Source of the DNA: Bacteroidota bacterium | GTDB taxonomy: Bacteria > Bacteroidota > Bacteroidia > Chitinophagales > Chitinophagaceae | DNA: 32,263 bases | Direction of reading: 5' to 3' | Assembly: GCA_026391125.1 (NCBI GenBank) | Contig: JAPLEO010000054.1 | Location: forward strand, 1 to 32,263 | Part shown: positions 1 to 7,136 of the stretch, in pieces | Layout of the letters: each line of letters starts with the position of its first letter | Position numbering within the stretch: position 1 is the stretch's first letter | Position numbers and translations under genes: made by a program | The notes under the pieces: generated by a model | Seen by the model: the letters and a program-made list of their open reading frames with translations, nothing else | The model's database searches: none | What the model was told of the DNA's origin: nothing

Positions 1-489
1 ATTTTTAATAAAAGAAAACTCAAAGACATTGCACGTATGCACAATGATATTCCAGTTTTACAAAACCTAGAAGTCAAGGCAAATCGAGTAATTGCTGTTT
101 CCTTGGACTTTTCGAAAGCTGATGAGAAATTAATTGCTTATGCCATTGCTCAGGGCAAACAAGACGTGAGCTATGTATTGATACATATCGTTGAAAGTCC
201 GTCTGCTAAGTACTTTGGGGAAGCGAGCGACGATTATGAAACAAGGAAAGACTTGGAAAGACTGGAGGCATTAAGTCAGCAGTTAAGAGACGCCGGCTAC
301 CTAGTTGATTACGTTTTGGGGTATCAAAATCGGGTCTCAGAAATCGTGAGAATCGTAAAATTGAAGGAAGCTGATATGTTGGTCATGGGTGCTCATAGGC
401 ATCGTGGAATAAAAGACTATATTTTTGGCGAAACCATTGAAAGTGTAAGGCACCAACTTGAGATTCCAGTACTAATTGTGAATGCATAA
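1..489 (+). CDS. C-terminal Usp domain, probably the tail of an Nramp (MntH-like) metal transporter (5' truncated by window edge)
   Basis: The reading frame is open from base 1, with no stop before the first ATG at 37, so this is probably the end of a longer protein rather than a 150-residue stand-alone protein. The visible 162 residues form a universal stress protein (Usp) domain: a first beta strand RVIAVSLDFS, a strand VSYVLIHIVES, and a nucleotide-loop-like end with MGAHRHRG followed by FGETIESVRH and the last strand IPVLIV. The canonical GxxG of ATP-binding Usp proteins is degraded (GAHR). Bacteroidota commonly carry Nramp Mn/Fe transporters with a cytoplasmic C-terminal Usp domain ending in a similar HRGIKD..FG..VRH..PVLIV pattern, which is why I favour that identity; this is recalled family knowledge. 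A stand-alone Usp starting at 37 remains possible. It ends 48 nt before icd on the same strand. Confidence 0.6.
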   Translation: MFNKRKLKDIARMHNDIPVLQNLEVKANRVIAVSLDFSKADEKLIAYAIAQGKQDVSYVLIHIVESPSAKYFGEASDDYETRKDLERLEALSQQLRDAGYLVDYVLGYQNRVSEIVRIVKLKEADMLVMGAHRHRGIKDYIFGETIESVRHQLEIPVLIVNA

Positions 490-537
490 TTAACCGAAAT
501 ATGTTACCTTGTGCCCTCTAAAATAAACAGATTAGCT

Positions 538-1770
538 ATGTCTCAGAAAATTAAAGTACTTAATCCAGTTGTTGAACTGGACGGTGATGAAATGACAAGA
601 ATTATTTGGAAGTTCATTAAAGACAAATTAATTCTTCCATACCTAGATGTTGAAATAAAATATTATGACTTGGGGATGGAGTATCGTGACGAAACGAACG
701 ATCAAGTAACCGTTGATGCTGCAAATGCAATTAAGCAGTACGGTGTTGGTATCAAGTGTGCAACAATTACTCCTGATGAAGCAAGGGTTGCAGAATTTGG
801 CCTGAAGCAAATGTGGAAGAGTCCTAATGGAACTATTCGTAACATTTTGGATGGTACTGTATTTCGTGAACCAATTGTTTGTTCAAATGTGCCTCGTTTA
901 GTACCTAATTGGACTGCACCTATTTGTATTGGTCGCCATGCTTTTGGAGATCAATATCGTGCTACAGATTTTGTTACAAAAGGGAAAGGTAAATTAACCA
1001 TCAAATTTGAAGGTGAAGATGGTAATACCCAAGAATTTGAAGTATTTAATTTTAAAGGTGATGGCGTTGCATTAGCCATGTATAATACAGATGAGAGCAT
1101 TTATGGTTTTGCAAGAGCTTGTTTTAATCAAGCCCTAACCAAAAAATGGCCTTTATATCTTTCTACAAAAAATACCATTTTGAAAAAGTATGATGGACGC
1201 TTCAAAGACATTTTTGAAGAAGTGTATCAGAATGAATTCAAAGTTGCATTTGATGCAGCTGGTATTGTATACGAACACCGCTTGATTGATGATATGGTTG
1301 CAAGCGCATTGAAGTGGAATGGTAATTTTGTTTGGGCTTGTAAAAACTATGACGGAGACGTACAAAGTGATACAGTAGCACAAGGTTTTGGTTCATTGGG
1401 TTTAATGACTTCGGTTTTGATTACTCCTGATGGAAAAACAATGGAAGCAGAAGCAGCACACGGAACAGTTACCCGCCACTATCGTGAACACCAAAAAGGA
1501 AGACCAACTTCTACAAATCCAATTGCATCAATATTTGCATGGACCAGAGGTTTGGAGTTCCGTGGTAAATTAGATAATAACCAAGAGCTGATCGATTTTT
1601 GTCAGGCACTTGAACAAGTTTGTGTTGAAACTGTAGAGAGTGGCAAAATGACTAAAGATTTGGCGCTATGTATCTTTGGTAGCAAAATGAATCATGGAGA
1701 ACATTATCTATATACTGAGGAGTTCTTAGACGCTTTGGATCAAAACCTGAAAGTTAAATTAGGTAAGTAA
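538..1770 (+). CDS. icd: NADP-dependent isocitrate dehydrogenase (eukaryotic-like homodimeric type)
   Basis: Oxidatively decarboxylates isocitrate to 2-oxoglutarate in the TCA cycle, making NADPH in the cytoplasm. The 410 residues match the length of the eukaryote-like homodimeric class rather than the E. coli class. Visible motifs: TPDEAR (79-83), SPNGTIRN (95-102), [15 protein letters not shown] with Arg133 equivalent to the isocitrate-binding Arg132 of human IDH1, YDGDVQSD with the metal-binding Asp residues, and [12 protein letters not shown], whose Arg-His pair recognises the 2'-phosphate of NADP. A GTG at 511 opens the frame further, but the family starts at ATG 538 ([21 protein letters not shown]), so I chose that. 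No strong Shine-Dalgarno is visible. The gene is followed by a heptad-repeat array and a bidirectional hairpin terminator, and converges on the phosphatase. Confidence 0.96.
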   Translation: MSQKIKVLNPVVELDGDEMTRIIWKFIKDKLILPYLDVEIKYYDLGMEYRDETNDQVTVDAANAIKQYGVGIKCATITPDEARVAEFGLKQMWKSPNGTIRNILDGTVFREPIVCSNVPRLVPNWTAPICIGRHAFGDQYRATDFVTKGKGKLTIKFEGEDGNTQEFEVFNFKGDGVALAMYNTDESIYGFARACFNQALTKKWPLYLSTKNTILKKYDGRFKDIFEEVYQNEFKVAFDAAGIVYEHRLIDDMVASALKWNGNFVWACKNYDGDVQSDTVAQGFGSLGLMTSVLITPDGKTMEAEAAHGTVTRHYREHQKGRPTSTNPIASIFAWTRGLEFRGKLDNNQELIDFCQALEQVCVETVESGKMTKDLALCIFGSKMNHGEHYLYTEEFLDALDQNLKVKLGK

Positions 1771-1775
1771 ACTTT

Positions 1776-1824
1776 AGTGAAAAGATAAAAGTGAAAAGAT
1801 AAAAGTGAAAAGTGAAAAATGGAC
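1776..1824 (+). repeat. Heptad tandem repeat (AGTGAAA/AGATAAA) in the icd 3' UTR
   Basis: Seven consecutive 7-bp units begin 6 nt after the icd stop codon. In order they are AGTGAAA, AGATAAA, AGTGAAA, AGATAAA, AGTGAAA, AGTGAAA and a diverged AATGGAC. The array lies between the stop codon and the terminator hairpin. The same terminal unit AATGGAC ends the array behind the oxoamine synthase gene (5074-5080). No function is known to me. Confidence 0.85.
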
Positions 1825-1849
1825 AATCATTCACTTATCTTATAAATAA

Positions 1850-1889
1850 AAAAGAGCCGTTTCGATTTAATCGAGACGGCTCTTTTTTT
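1850..1889. terminator. Bidirectional intrinsic terminator between icd and the phosphatase gene
   Basis: A 13-bp stem (AGAGCCG plus TTTCGA on the left arm at 1853-1865, TCGAGA plus CGGCTCT on the right arm at 1871-1883, one G-U pair) with loop TTTAA. An A run precedes it and a T run (1884-1889) follows it, so it can terminate both converging transcripts. Confidence 0.9.
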
Positions 1890-1893
1890 GTCT

Positions 1894-1914
1894 TTTTAAT
1901 TTTGATTTTTGACT
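1894..1914 (-). repeat. Degenerate heptad array in the phosphatase 3' UTR
   Basis: Read on the minus strand, three 7-bp units (AGTCAAA, AATCAAA, ATTAAAA) start 8 nt after the phosphatase stop codon and precede the shared terminator. This is a weaker version of the array on the other side of the hairpin; being A-rich, its period of 7 could be partly chance. Confidence 0.45.
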
Positions 1915-1921
1915 TTACAAA

Positions 1922-3559
1922 TTATTTGAACGCTTCCTCGATCACTTTTCCTACTGATCCACTTGGCATTTGAATGTTTAATAATGCTGCAATGGTAGGT
2001 GCAATATCGGTCATGTAATTTTCCTTATTGGTACTTCCTTTTTTAATTCCCCAGCCATAAAACAGTAAAGGAATATGCGCATCGTATGGTGCCCACAAAC
2101 CATGTGTTGTGCCTGTGCTAGAGCCTTCGATATAACCGCTTTTTAAAACAATTTGAACATCACCACAGCGATTAGGAAAGTATCCATTAGCAAACATTTC
2201 TCTTTGTGTTTTATTTAAGGTACTTGTGAGAATTTTACTGGTTTCAAAAGCATTTGCAACTGCTTCTTTTTTCAATAAGCCTGCAATGATCAATTTTTTA
2301 ATAGCATCAATATCAGCTTTTGCAGAATCAATTTTATTATGGTTCAGAGTAACCTGATAATTGAAAAAACTTTCAATGGCAGAGCTTACTCCAAATTTTT
2401 CTTTGATCTGATCATTCAATTCTTTACGGGTAGTATTATCATCAAATAATCCACCAGGTAATTTATGTTCTTTCATAAAGCCTGGAATATGAGCCACTGC
2501 ATGATCGGCAGTTAAGAAAACAGTGTATTGATTCTTACCAACAGTTGCATCAAGAAATGCTAAAAGTTTGCCTAGTTCTGCATCTAATCTTACATAGTCA
2601 TCCACCATTTCCCATGAGTTTGGTCCGTATGAATGCCCAATATAATCAGGAGAAGAAAAGCTTACAGCTAAGAAATCAGTTGCCTCACCTTTTCCCATTT
2701 TCTCATTGATCACAGCTGCTTTTGCCATTTCTACAGTCAGACTATTCCCATAAGGTGTAGTAGCTATTTTACCATAATCCTTTCCTATGAATTTCGATAA
2801 ATCGTAGGGGAATGCTGTCATATCTTTTCCAAAAGGTGTTGCTTCATAAGCTTTAGTATCTTCTGTTGCATAATCTGTATATACTGATTTATTGAGCGAG
2901 GTATTCCAGCCAATATGATAAAATGAATCAACCAATTTTCGTTTGTTAAATTGGTTTACCCAAGCTGGAAGCTCATTCATATAATAAGTGCTTGTTATAA
3001 AGTTGCCGGTTTTACTATCATACCAATAGGCAGCGTTTGCTGAATGTCCGGCAGGTAAAATAGAGCCTCTATCTTTTATAGCAACCCCAATTACTTTGCT
3101 TTTGAAGTTTGTTGCGAGTCGCAATTCATCACATACAGTAGTAGTTAGCATGTTTTTAGGGCTCATCTGGCCAGCATCAGTGGTACTTCCTACAGTATTC
3201 ACTGTTTTGTCTTCACTGCAATAAACATTACGCATCAATTGATTATCCCACCAAGCATTTCCGGTGATACCATGAATGGCTGGAACTGAGCCAGTGTATA
3301 CACAGGTATGTCCGCATGCTGTAACTGTTGGTGCATAAGGGATCAACGTATTATTACTGGTAAATCCTTCACCCATCATTCTTTTAAATCCACCATTCGC
3401 AGCGTACAGGTTGTTGAATCGATAGAGATAATCCCATCTCATTTGATCAATAACAATTCCTACCACCAATTTTGGTCTGGGATAAGAAACAGCTTTTGTT
3501 TGGGCTTCAACGCCAAGCAAAAGCAGCAGGCAACCTAATAAGCTAACAACTTTTTTCAT
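1922..3559 (-). CDS. PafA-like alkaline phosphatase (alkaline phosphatase superfamily), exported
   Basis: A 545-residue exported phosphomonoesterase closely resembling PafA, the phosphate-irrepressible alkaline phosphatase of Flavobacteriia (about 546 residues), which releases phosphate from organic monoesters in the periplasm. Residues 1-19 form a signal peptide (MKK, hydrophobic core, VEA cleavage before Gln20). The metal- and substrate-site pattern is intact: Asp38 in GIVIDQMRWD, the nucleophile region PTVTACGHT (Thr80 likely), ITGN (Asn101), KDRGS with Lys162 and Arg164, SFSSPDYIGHSYGP (metal Asp and His), TADHAVAH, and TTHGLWAPYDAHIPLLFYG near the end. The start is the ATG at 3559, directly after the conserved leader. 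No PHO-type regulatory sequence was recognised. A related nucleotide pyrophosphatase/phosphodiesterase activity cannot be excluded, but the KxR pair is the PafA monoesterase signature. Confidence 0.88.
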   Translation of the reverse strand: MKKVVSLLGCLLLLLGVEAQTKAVSYPRPKLVVGIVIDQMRWDYLYRFNNLYAANGGFKRMMGEGFTSNNTLIPYAPTVTACGHTCVYTGSVPAIHGITGNAWWDNQLMRNVYCSEDKTVNTVGSTTDAGQMSPKNMLTTTVCDELRLATNFKSKVIGVAIKDRGSILPAGHSANAAYWYDSKTGNFITSTYYMNELPAWVNQFNKRKLVDSFYHIGWNTSLNKSVYTDYATEDTKAYEATPFGKDMTAFPYDLSKFIGKDYGKIATTPYGNSLTVEMAKAAVINEKMGKGEATDFLAVSFSSPDYIGHSYGPNSWEMVDDYVRLDAELGKLLAFLDATVGKNQYTVFLTADHAVAHIPGFMKEHKLPGGLFDDNTTRKELNDQIKEKFGVSSAIESFFNYQVTLNHNKIDSAKADIDAIKKLIIAGLLKKEAVANAFETSKILTSTLNKTQREMFANGYFPNRCGDVQIVLKSGYIEGSSTGTTHGLWAPYDAHIPLLFYGWGIKKGSTNKENYMTDIAPTIAALLNIQMPSGSVGKVIEEAFK

Positions 3560-3595
3560 GTGTCTATCATTGATTTTTGTTACTTAAAATTCGCC
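3560..3595 (-). promoter_or_regulatory. Conserved 5' leader of the phosphatase gene (copy A)
   Basis: Counting the start codon, 39 nt (3557-3595, minus strand) align without gaps to the region directly before mltG (19684-19722) with 32 identities. Shared blocks are GGCGAATT, GTAAC, ATCAAT and TAGACACATG. Upstream similarity continues more loosely (GCC, AATTTTGAT, CCC, AATG). In copy A a frame without ATG ends at 3584-3586 with the peptide FDPNRNDCGEF. A weak -7 box TACTTTTA (3657-3664) would give a leader of about 90 nt. The role is unknown. Confidence 0.6.
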
Positions 3596-3724
3596 ACAGT
3601 CATTTCGGTTGGGATCAAAATTGGTCTGGCTAAATCTTAAACTGATTTTAAGTTTGTAAAAGTAGGGGATAGGCTGCTAATTTCATTTAAACATAAGGTT
3701 ATTAAGGTCTGTTTAATAAATGGC

Positions 3725-3755
3725 TTTGCCTTTAGGAACGAAAAGTTTATTTTTG
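3725..3755 (+). promoter_or_regulatory. Promoter of the alpha-oxoamine synthase gene
   Basis: A textbook Bacteroidota promoter: -33 element TTTG (3725-3728), 19-nt spacer, -7 element TATTTTTG (3748-3755). Transcription should start near 3760, leaving a leader of about 25 nt before the ATG at 3785. Confidence 0.85.
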
Positions 3756-3784
3756 CGCCCTATTGAACCTCTAAAAGTGATATT

Positions 3785-5038
3785 ATGGCTGATATATTTG
3801 AAAAATTAGTAAAGAATTACGGCCCATTGGGTCAGCATCGTGAAAGAGCACATGGCTATTTTGCTTTCCCCAAGTTAGAAGGAGAGATTGGAAGTCGCAT
3901 GAAATTTCGCGGTAAAGAGATGATCGTTTGGAGCTTAAATAACTATCTAGGCCTAGCAAATCATCCAGAAGTACGCAAAACAGATGGAGAAGCCTCAGTC
4001 CAATATGGGTTAGCTACTCCCATGGGAGCTCGTATGATGAGTGGAAATAGTAATTACCATGAAGAGTTGGAGGCTAAACTTGCTGCTTTTGAACATAAAG
4101 AAGATGCCATTTTGATGAATTTTGGCTACCAAGGGATCATGAGTGCGATCGATGCCATTTGTGGTAGACACGATGTAATTGTATATGATGCCGAATCTCA
4201 TGCTTGTATCATTGATGGATTACGTTTGCATACCGGGCATCGTTATGTTTATAAGCACAATGATATAGCTGATTTTGAAAAGCAAATGGATAGAGCCACT
4301 GCGCTCATAGAAAAGCAGCCTTCTGGTGGGATTTTAGTAATTACGGAAGGCGTATTTGGTATGGCTGGTGATCAGGGTAAGTTAAAAGAAATAGCTGCTT
4401 TGAAAAGCAAATACCATTTCCGTTTGTTAGTGGATGACGCGCATGGTTTTGGAACTTTGGGTAAAACTGGCGCTGGTGCTGGTGAAGAACAAGGCTGCCA
4501 AGATGCAATCGATTTGTATTTTTCAACATTTGCTAAATCAATGGCTTCCATTGGCGCATTCATGGCTGGTGATAAAGCCATCATCGATTTTATTCGTTAC
4601 AATATTCGTTCTCAAATATTTGCGAAGAGTGTGCCGATGCCGCTTGTATTAGGTAATCTGAAGCGCCTAGAATTATTGCAAACTCAACCTGAACTCAAAG
4701 AAAGGTTATGGAGTAATGCTAAAAAATTACAGAACGGTTTAAAAGAAAGAGGCTTTGATATTGGAAATACAGATACTCCAGTAACACCAGTTTATATGAA
4801 AGGCGGTGTTGAAGAGGCATCTGCGATGGTGATGGATTTACGCGAGAACTACAAAATTTTCTGTTCTATTGTGGTATATCCTGTAATCCCTAAAGGACAT
4901 ATTATTTATCGTTTAATTCCTACTGCAGCACATACCGATGCAGATATCAATGAAACCTTAATTGCTTTTACGGAAACTAAAGCAAAGCTTGATGCGGGAG
5001 ATTATCATTCAGAAGTGATTCCTGATATGGCGGGGTAG
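3785..5038 (+). CDS. PLP-dependent alpha-oxoamine synthase (serine palmitoyltransferase / cysteate acyltransferase-like)
   Basis: A 417-residue fold-type I PLP enzyme of the alpha-oxoamine synthase family, which condenses an amino acid with an acyl thioester and releases CO2. Family features: NNYLGLANHP (52-61), MGARMMSGNSNYHEELE (glycine-rich acyl-CoA region), His139 in DAESHACIIDG that stacks on PLP, DDAHGFGTLG (217-226) and the Schiff-base Lys251 in FSTFAKSMASIG. The stretch after the lysine (SIGAFMAGDKAIIDFIRYNIRS) resembles Sphingobacterium serine palmitoyltransferase more than E. coli Kbl, and no threonine dehydrogenase gene is adjacent. In this phylum the likely options are serine palmitoyltransferase (sphingolipids) or cysteate acyltransferase (sulfonolipids); Kbl is less likely. 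Substrate cannot be read from sequence. It has its own strong promoter and is followed by a heptad array and terminator. Confidence 0.8.
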   Translation: MADIFEKLVKNYGPLGQHRERAHGYFAFPKLEGEIGSRMKFRGKEMIVWSLNNYLGLANHPEVRKTDGEASVQYGLATPMGARMMSGNSNYHEELEAKLAAFEHKEDAILMNFGYQGIMSAIDAICGRHDVIVYDAESHACIIDGLRLHTGHRYVYKHNDIADFEKQMDRATALIEKQPSGGILVITEGVFGMAGDQGKLKEIAALKSKYHFRLLVDDAHGFGTLGKTGAGAGEEQGCQDAIDLYFSTFAKSMASIGAFMAGDKAIIDFIRYNIRSQIFAKSVPMPLVLGNLKRLELLQTQPELKERLWSNAKKLQNGLKERGFDIGNTDTPVTPVYMKGGVEEASAMVMDLRENYKIFCSIVVYPVIPKGHIIYRLIPTAAHTDADINETLIAFTETKAKLDAGDYHSEVIPDMAG

Positions 5039-5045
5039 AAGAAGA

Positions 5046-5080
5046 AGATAAAAGATAAAAGATAAAAGTGAAAAATGGAC
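5046..5080 (+). repeat. Heptad tandem repeat in the oxoamine synthase 3' UTR
   Basis: Five 7-bp units start 8 nt after the stop codon: AGATAAA three times, AGTGAAA, then the same diverged end unit AATGGAC as behind icd. The array lies just before the terminator. Confidence 0.85.
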
Positions 5081-5121
5081 TTTCATTTGATTAACGAGAA
5101 AGTCTTTTGAATATTCTAAAT

Positions 5122-5162
5122 AAAAAGCCTCTGTCACGAGTACTCGGGATCAGAGGCTTTCT
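5122..5162. terminator. Bidirectional terminator between the oxoamine synthase and DUF2911 genes
   Basis: Stem AAAGCCTCTG (5124-5133) with CAGAGGCTTT (5151-5160), extended inside by TC/GA and CGAG/CTCG pairs around a TA tip, with one mismatch and one bulge. A-rich and T-rich flanks allow use from both sides. Confidence 0.88.
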
Positions 5163-5180
5163 TATTTTTTACTTTTTACT
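5161..5180 (-). repeat. Heptad repeat in the DUF2911 gene 3' UTR
   Basis: On the minus strand two exact AGTAAAA units and a partial AATAAG follow the DUF2911 stop codon after 4 nt and run into the terminator. It mirrors the plus-strand array at 5046-5080 on the other side of the hairpin. Confidence 0.65.
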
Positions 5181-5184
5181 TATT

Positions 5185-6027
5185 CTACAATTTCTTAATT
5201 AAATCATTTGCTTGTTTAACGTAGTCGTCGTTTTTAGCTGTAGTTGCTAGAGCGATACATTTTTCTGCACTTGCTTTTGCTGCTACTTTATCGCCCATTT
5301 CTTTTTCAATCTTTGCTTGTAATAAGAAAAGCCAGAAGCCATTTGGCGTTGCTGCTGTAGCTTTTTTTGCGTTTGCTAAAGCCTTGTTTAAATCCTTATC
5401 CCATTCGAAATAAAAGTTGGCAGCTGTTTGATAAATTGCTGGATTTACTTTGTCGGCATTTAATTCTTTTTCGATCTGTGCGGCTAATCTTGATTTTACA
5501 TTTGTGCTAATAGGAACTTGTACAGCAGTGTTCCCCCACTTAATATGCAATTCACATGTTTCAGCTTGAATGGCTGTAAATTGCATGGTAAATGTTTCAA
5601 CAGCACCAGACATTTTTTCTGATTTTAATTTTACTCTTAAAACGTCTTCAGCTTCTTTATAGCCATCTGTACCCCAGTTATTCAAGCCTTTGTTTACAAT
5701 GATCTCCCAATATTCTTTACCAGGGATCGCATATAAAACATAAGAGCCTGTGTCTAAAAGTTTACCACCGATGGTAACATTATCAGTGAACTTAATTCTT
5801 GTTGCAGCATTGGCACCTAAACGCCATAATTTGTTGAGTGGAGCCAGATCGCTATTTTCTTTTAATAAAGAACGTCCTTTGATATTCGGCCTAGAATAAG
5901 TAAGCTCGATCTTACCCATTCCAAAATCCTGAGAAATCGTTTGAGTGGTACTTGGAGCTGGCATTTTAACCTGTGAATTTGCAATCAACCCCATTGACAT
6001 CATTGCAAGCAATAAAATTTTTTTCAT
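5185..6027 (-). CDS. Exported DUF2911 domain protein with C-terminal TPR-like helices
   Basis: A 280-residue secreted protein. Residues 1-18 are a signal peptide (MKKILLLAMMSMGLIANS before Gln19). Residues about 20-175 match DUF2911, a Bacteroidota beta-rich domain of unknown function; recognisable parts are IELTYSRPNIKGR, LWRLGANAATRIKFTDNV and LYAIPGKEYWEIIVNKGLNNWGT. Residues about 200-280 are helical and TPR-like (NPAIYQTAANFYFEWDKDLNKAL, FWLFLLQAKIEKEMGD). The start is set to the ATG at 6027 because it begins the signal peptide, and because the upstream ATG at 6078 lies in the -33 region of the promoter. Its activity is unknown; a periplasmic chaperone or scaffold role would be a guess. 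Confidence 0.85.
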   Translation of the reverse strand: MKKILLLAMMSMGLIANSQVKMPAPSTTQTISQDFGMGKIELTYSRPNIKGRSLLKENSDLAPLNKLWRLGANAATRIKFTDNVTIGGKLLDTGSYVLYAIPGKEYWEIIVNKGLNNWGTDGYKEAEDVLRVKLKSEKMSGAVETFTMQFTAIQAETCELHIKWGNTAVQVPISTNVKSRLAAQIEKELNADKVNPAIYQTAANFYFEWDKDLNKALANAKKATAATPNGFWLFLLQAKIEKEMGDKVAAKASAEKCIALATTAKNDDYVKQANDLIKKL

Positions 6028-6047
6028 GTGTGATTTTTTTTGTGCTA

Positions 6048-6078
6048 CAAACCTACAGTTTGCATCGCTGATTACCAA
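6048..6078 (-). promoter_or_regulatory. Promoter of the DUF2911 gene
   Basis: On the minus strand TTGG (6075-6078) is followed after 19-20 nt by the -7 box TAGGTTTG (6048-6055). The start site would fall near 6043, so translation must begin at 6027. The gene is therefore transcribed separately from xerD, 73 nt upstream. Confidence 0.75.
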
Positions 6079-6099
6079 TGTTTATTTGATAATTGGTGG

Positions 6100-6999
6100 T
6101 TAATTATAGGCAGGGTGGAAACGTTGTAAGGTATCCCTTAAATAATCTCTATCTAAGTGTGTATAGATCTCAGTTGTAGTAATACTTTCATGCCCTAGCA
6201 TTTCCTGTACTGCCCTTAAATCAGCGCCACCTTCCACTAGATGAGTGGCAAATGAATGTCTGAAAGTATGGGGAGATACAATTTTTTTGATACCGGCTTT
6301 CCGCACCATCTCTTTTATGATATAAAAGATCATGACCCTACTCAGGCCTCGGCCTCTTTTGTTTAGGAATAAGATGTCTTCAAAATCCTTTTGTATATTT
6401 TGATGAACCCGGATATTGTTTTTATATAAGAGGATATATTTAATAGCATCTTTCCCAATCGGGATCAATCGTTCTTTATCGCCTTTACCTGTTACTCTTA
6501 TAAACCCTAAATCAGGATAGAGCCCTGATATTTTTAAATTGATCGCTTCACTTACACGTAAACCACAACTATACATGGTTTCTAAAATTGCTTTATTCCT
6601 CCCACCTTCTGGGGTGCTTTGATCGATTTGTGAGATGACCAATTCGATTTCTTCAAAACTTAATGTATCTGGTAATTTACGTTTTGTTTTTGGGGCTTCT
6701 AATAATTGAGTGGGATCTGTTGCACAAATTTGTTCAATGATACAATATTTATAAAAGCTTCGAATGCCAGATATGATGCGTGCTTGAGAAGTCTGACTCA
6801 TACCAAGTTCACTCACCCATTTTACAAAATGTTGAAGGTCTTTCAATTCAATGCTGGCAGGAGCTTTTGAAGAACCAACCGCCATTAAATATTCGGTTAG
6901 TTTCTCGATGTCATGAATATAAGCATCCACTGAATGATCACTTAATGATCGCTCTAATTGTAAGTATCCTTTAAAACCATTTTTGTATGAGTCCCACAT
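6100..6999 (-). CDS. xerD: Site-specific tyrosine recombinase XerD
   Basis: A 299-residue tyrosine recombinase that resolves chromosome dimers at dif with XerC and FtsK. The N-terminal SAM-like DNA-binding domain spans about residues 1-90 and the catalytic domain 110-295. All active-site residues are in place: Arg148 (GLRVSE), Lys172 ([12 protein letters not shown]), His244 and Arg247 ([13 protein letters not shown]), His270 ([13 protein letters not shown]) and nucleophile Tyr279. Length and the close match to the XerD C-terminus favour the housekeeping recombinase; no phage, cassette or att-like repeats lie nearby. XerC versus XerD cannot be separated with certainty by eye. The start is the ATG at 6999. 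The gene after it has its own promoter. Confidence 0.9.
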   Translation of the reverse strand: MWDSYKNGFKGYLQLERSLSDHSVDAYIHDIEKLTEYLMAVGSSKAPASIELKDLQHFVKWVSELGMSQTSQARIISGIRSFYKYCIIEQICATDPTQLLEAPKTKRKLPDTLSFEEIELVISQIDQSTPEGGRNKAILETMYSCGLRVSEAINLKISGLYPDLGFIRVTGKGDKERLIPIGKDAIKYILLYKNNIRVHQNIQKDFEDILFLNKRGRGLSRVMIFYIIKEMVRKAGIKKIVSPHTFRHSFATHLVEGGADLRAVQEMLGHESITTTEIYTHLDRDYLRDTLQRFHPAYN

Positions 7000-7074
7000 A
7001 ATCTGATATGATCCGATAGCTTATTGGTGAATATTAAATATGAATGGAAGTTACTAATTAGATTTTCTGTATCA

Positions 7075-7103
7075 TTGATTTAAATTTTGATTTCATAAAT
7101 TCG
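7075..7103 (+). promoter_or_regulatory. Promoter of the Cys-cluster gene
   Basis: TTG (7075-7077), 18-nt spacer, -7 box TAAATTCG (7096-7103). The TTCG form of the -7 box is also seen before purK. It leaves a leader of about 30 nt. Confidence 0.6.
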
Positions 7104-7136
7104 CAACTTTATCCAGTTTAATTCGAAACAACAGCT

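Noticed and set aside
1776..1824. Heptad array as a CRISPR or as part of a coding tail
   Set aside because: The unit is 7 bp with no spacers, and it begins after the stop codon; it is a tandem microrepeat.
6100..6999. Tyrosine recombinase as an integrase of a mobile element
   Set aside because: Length, intact XerD motifs and housekeeping neighbours; no phage, transposon, att-like or tRNA sequences nearby.
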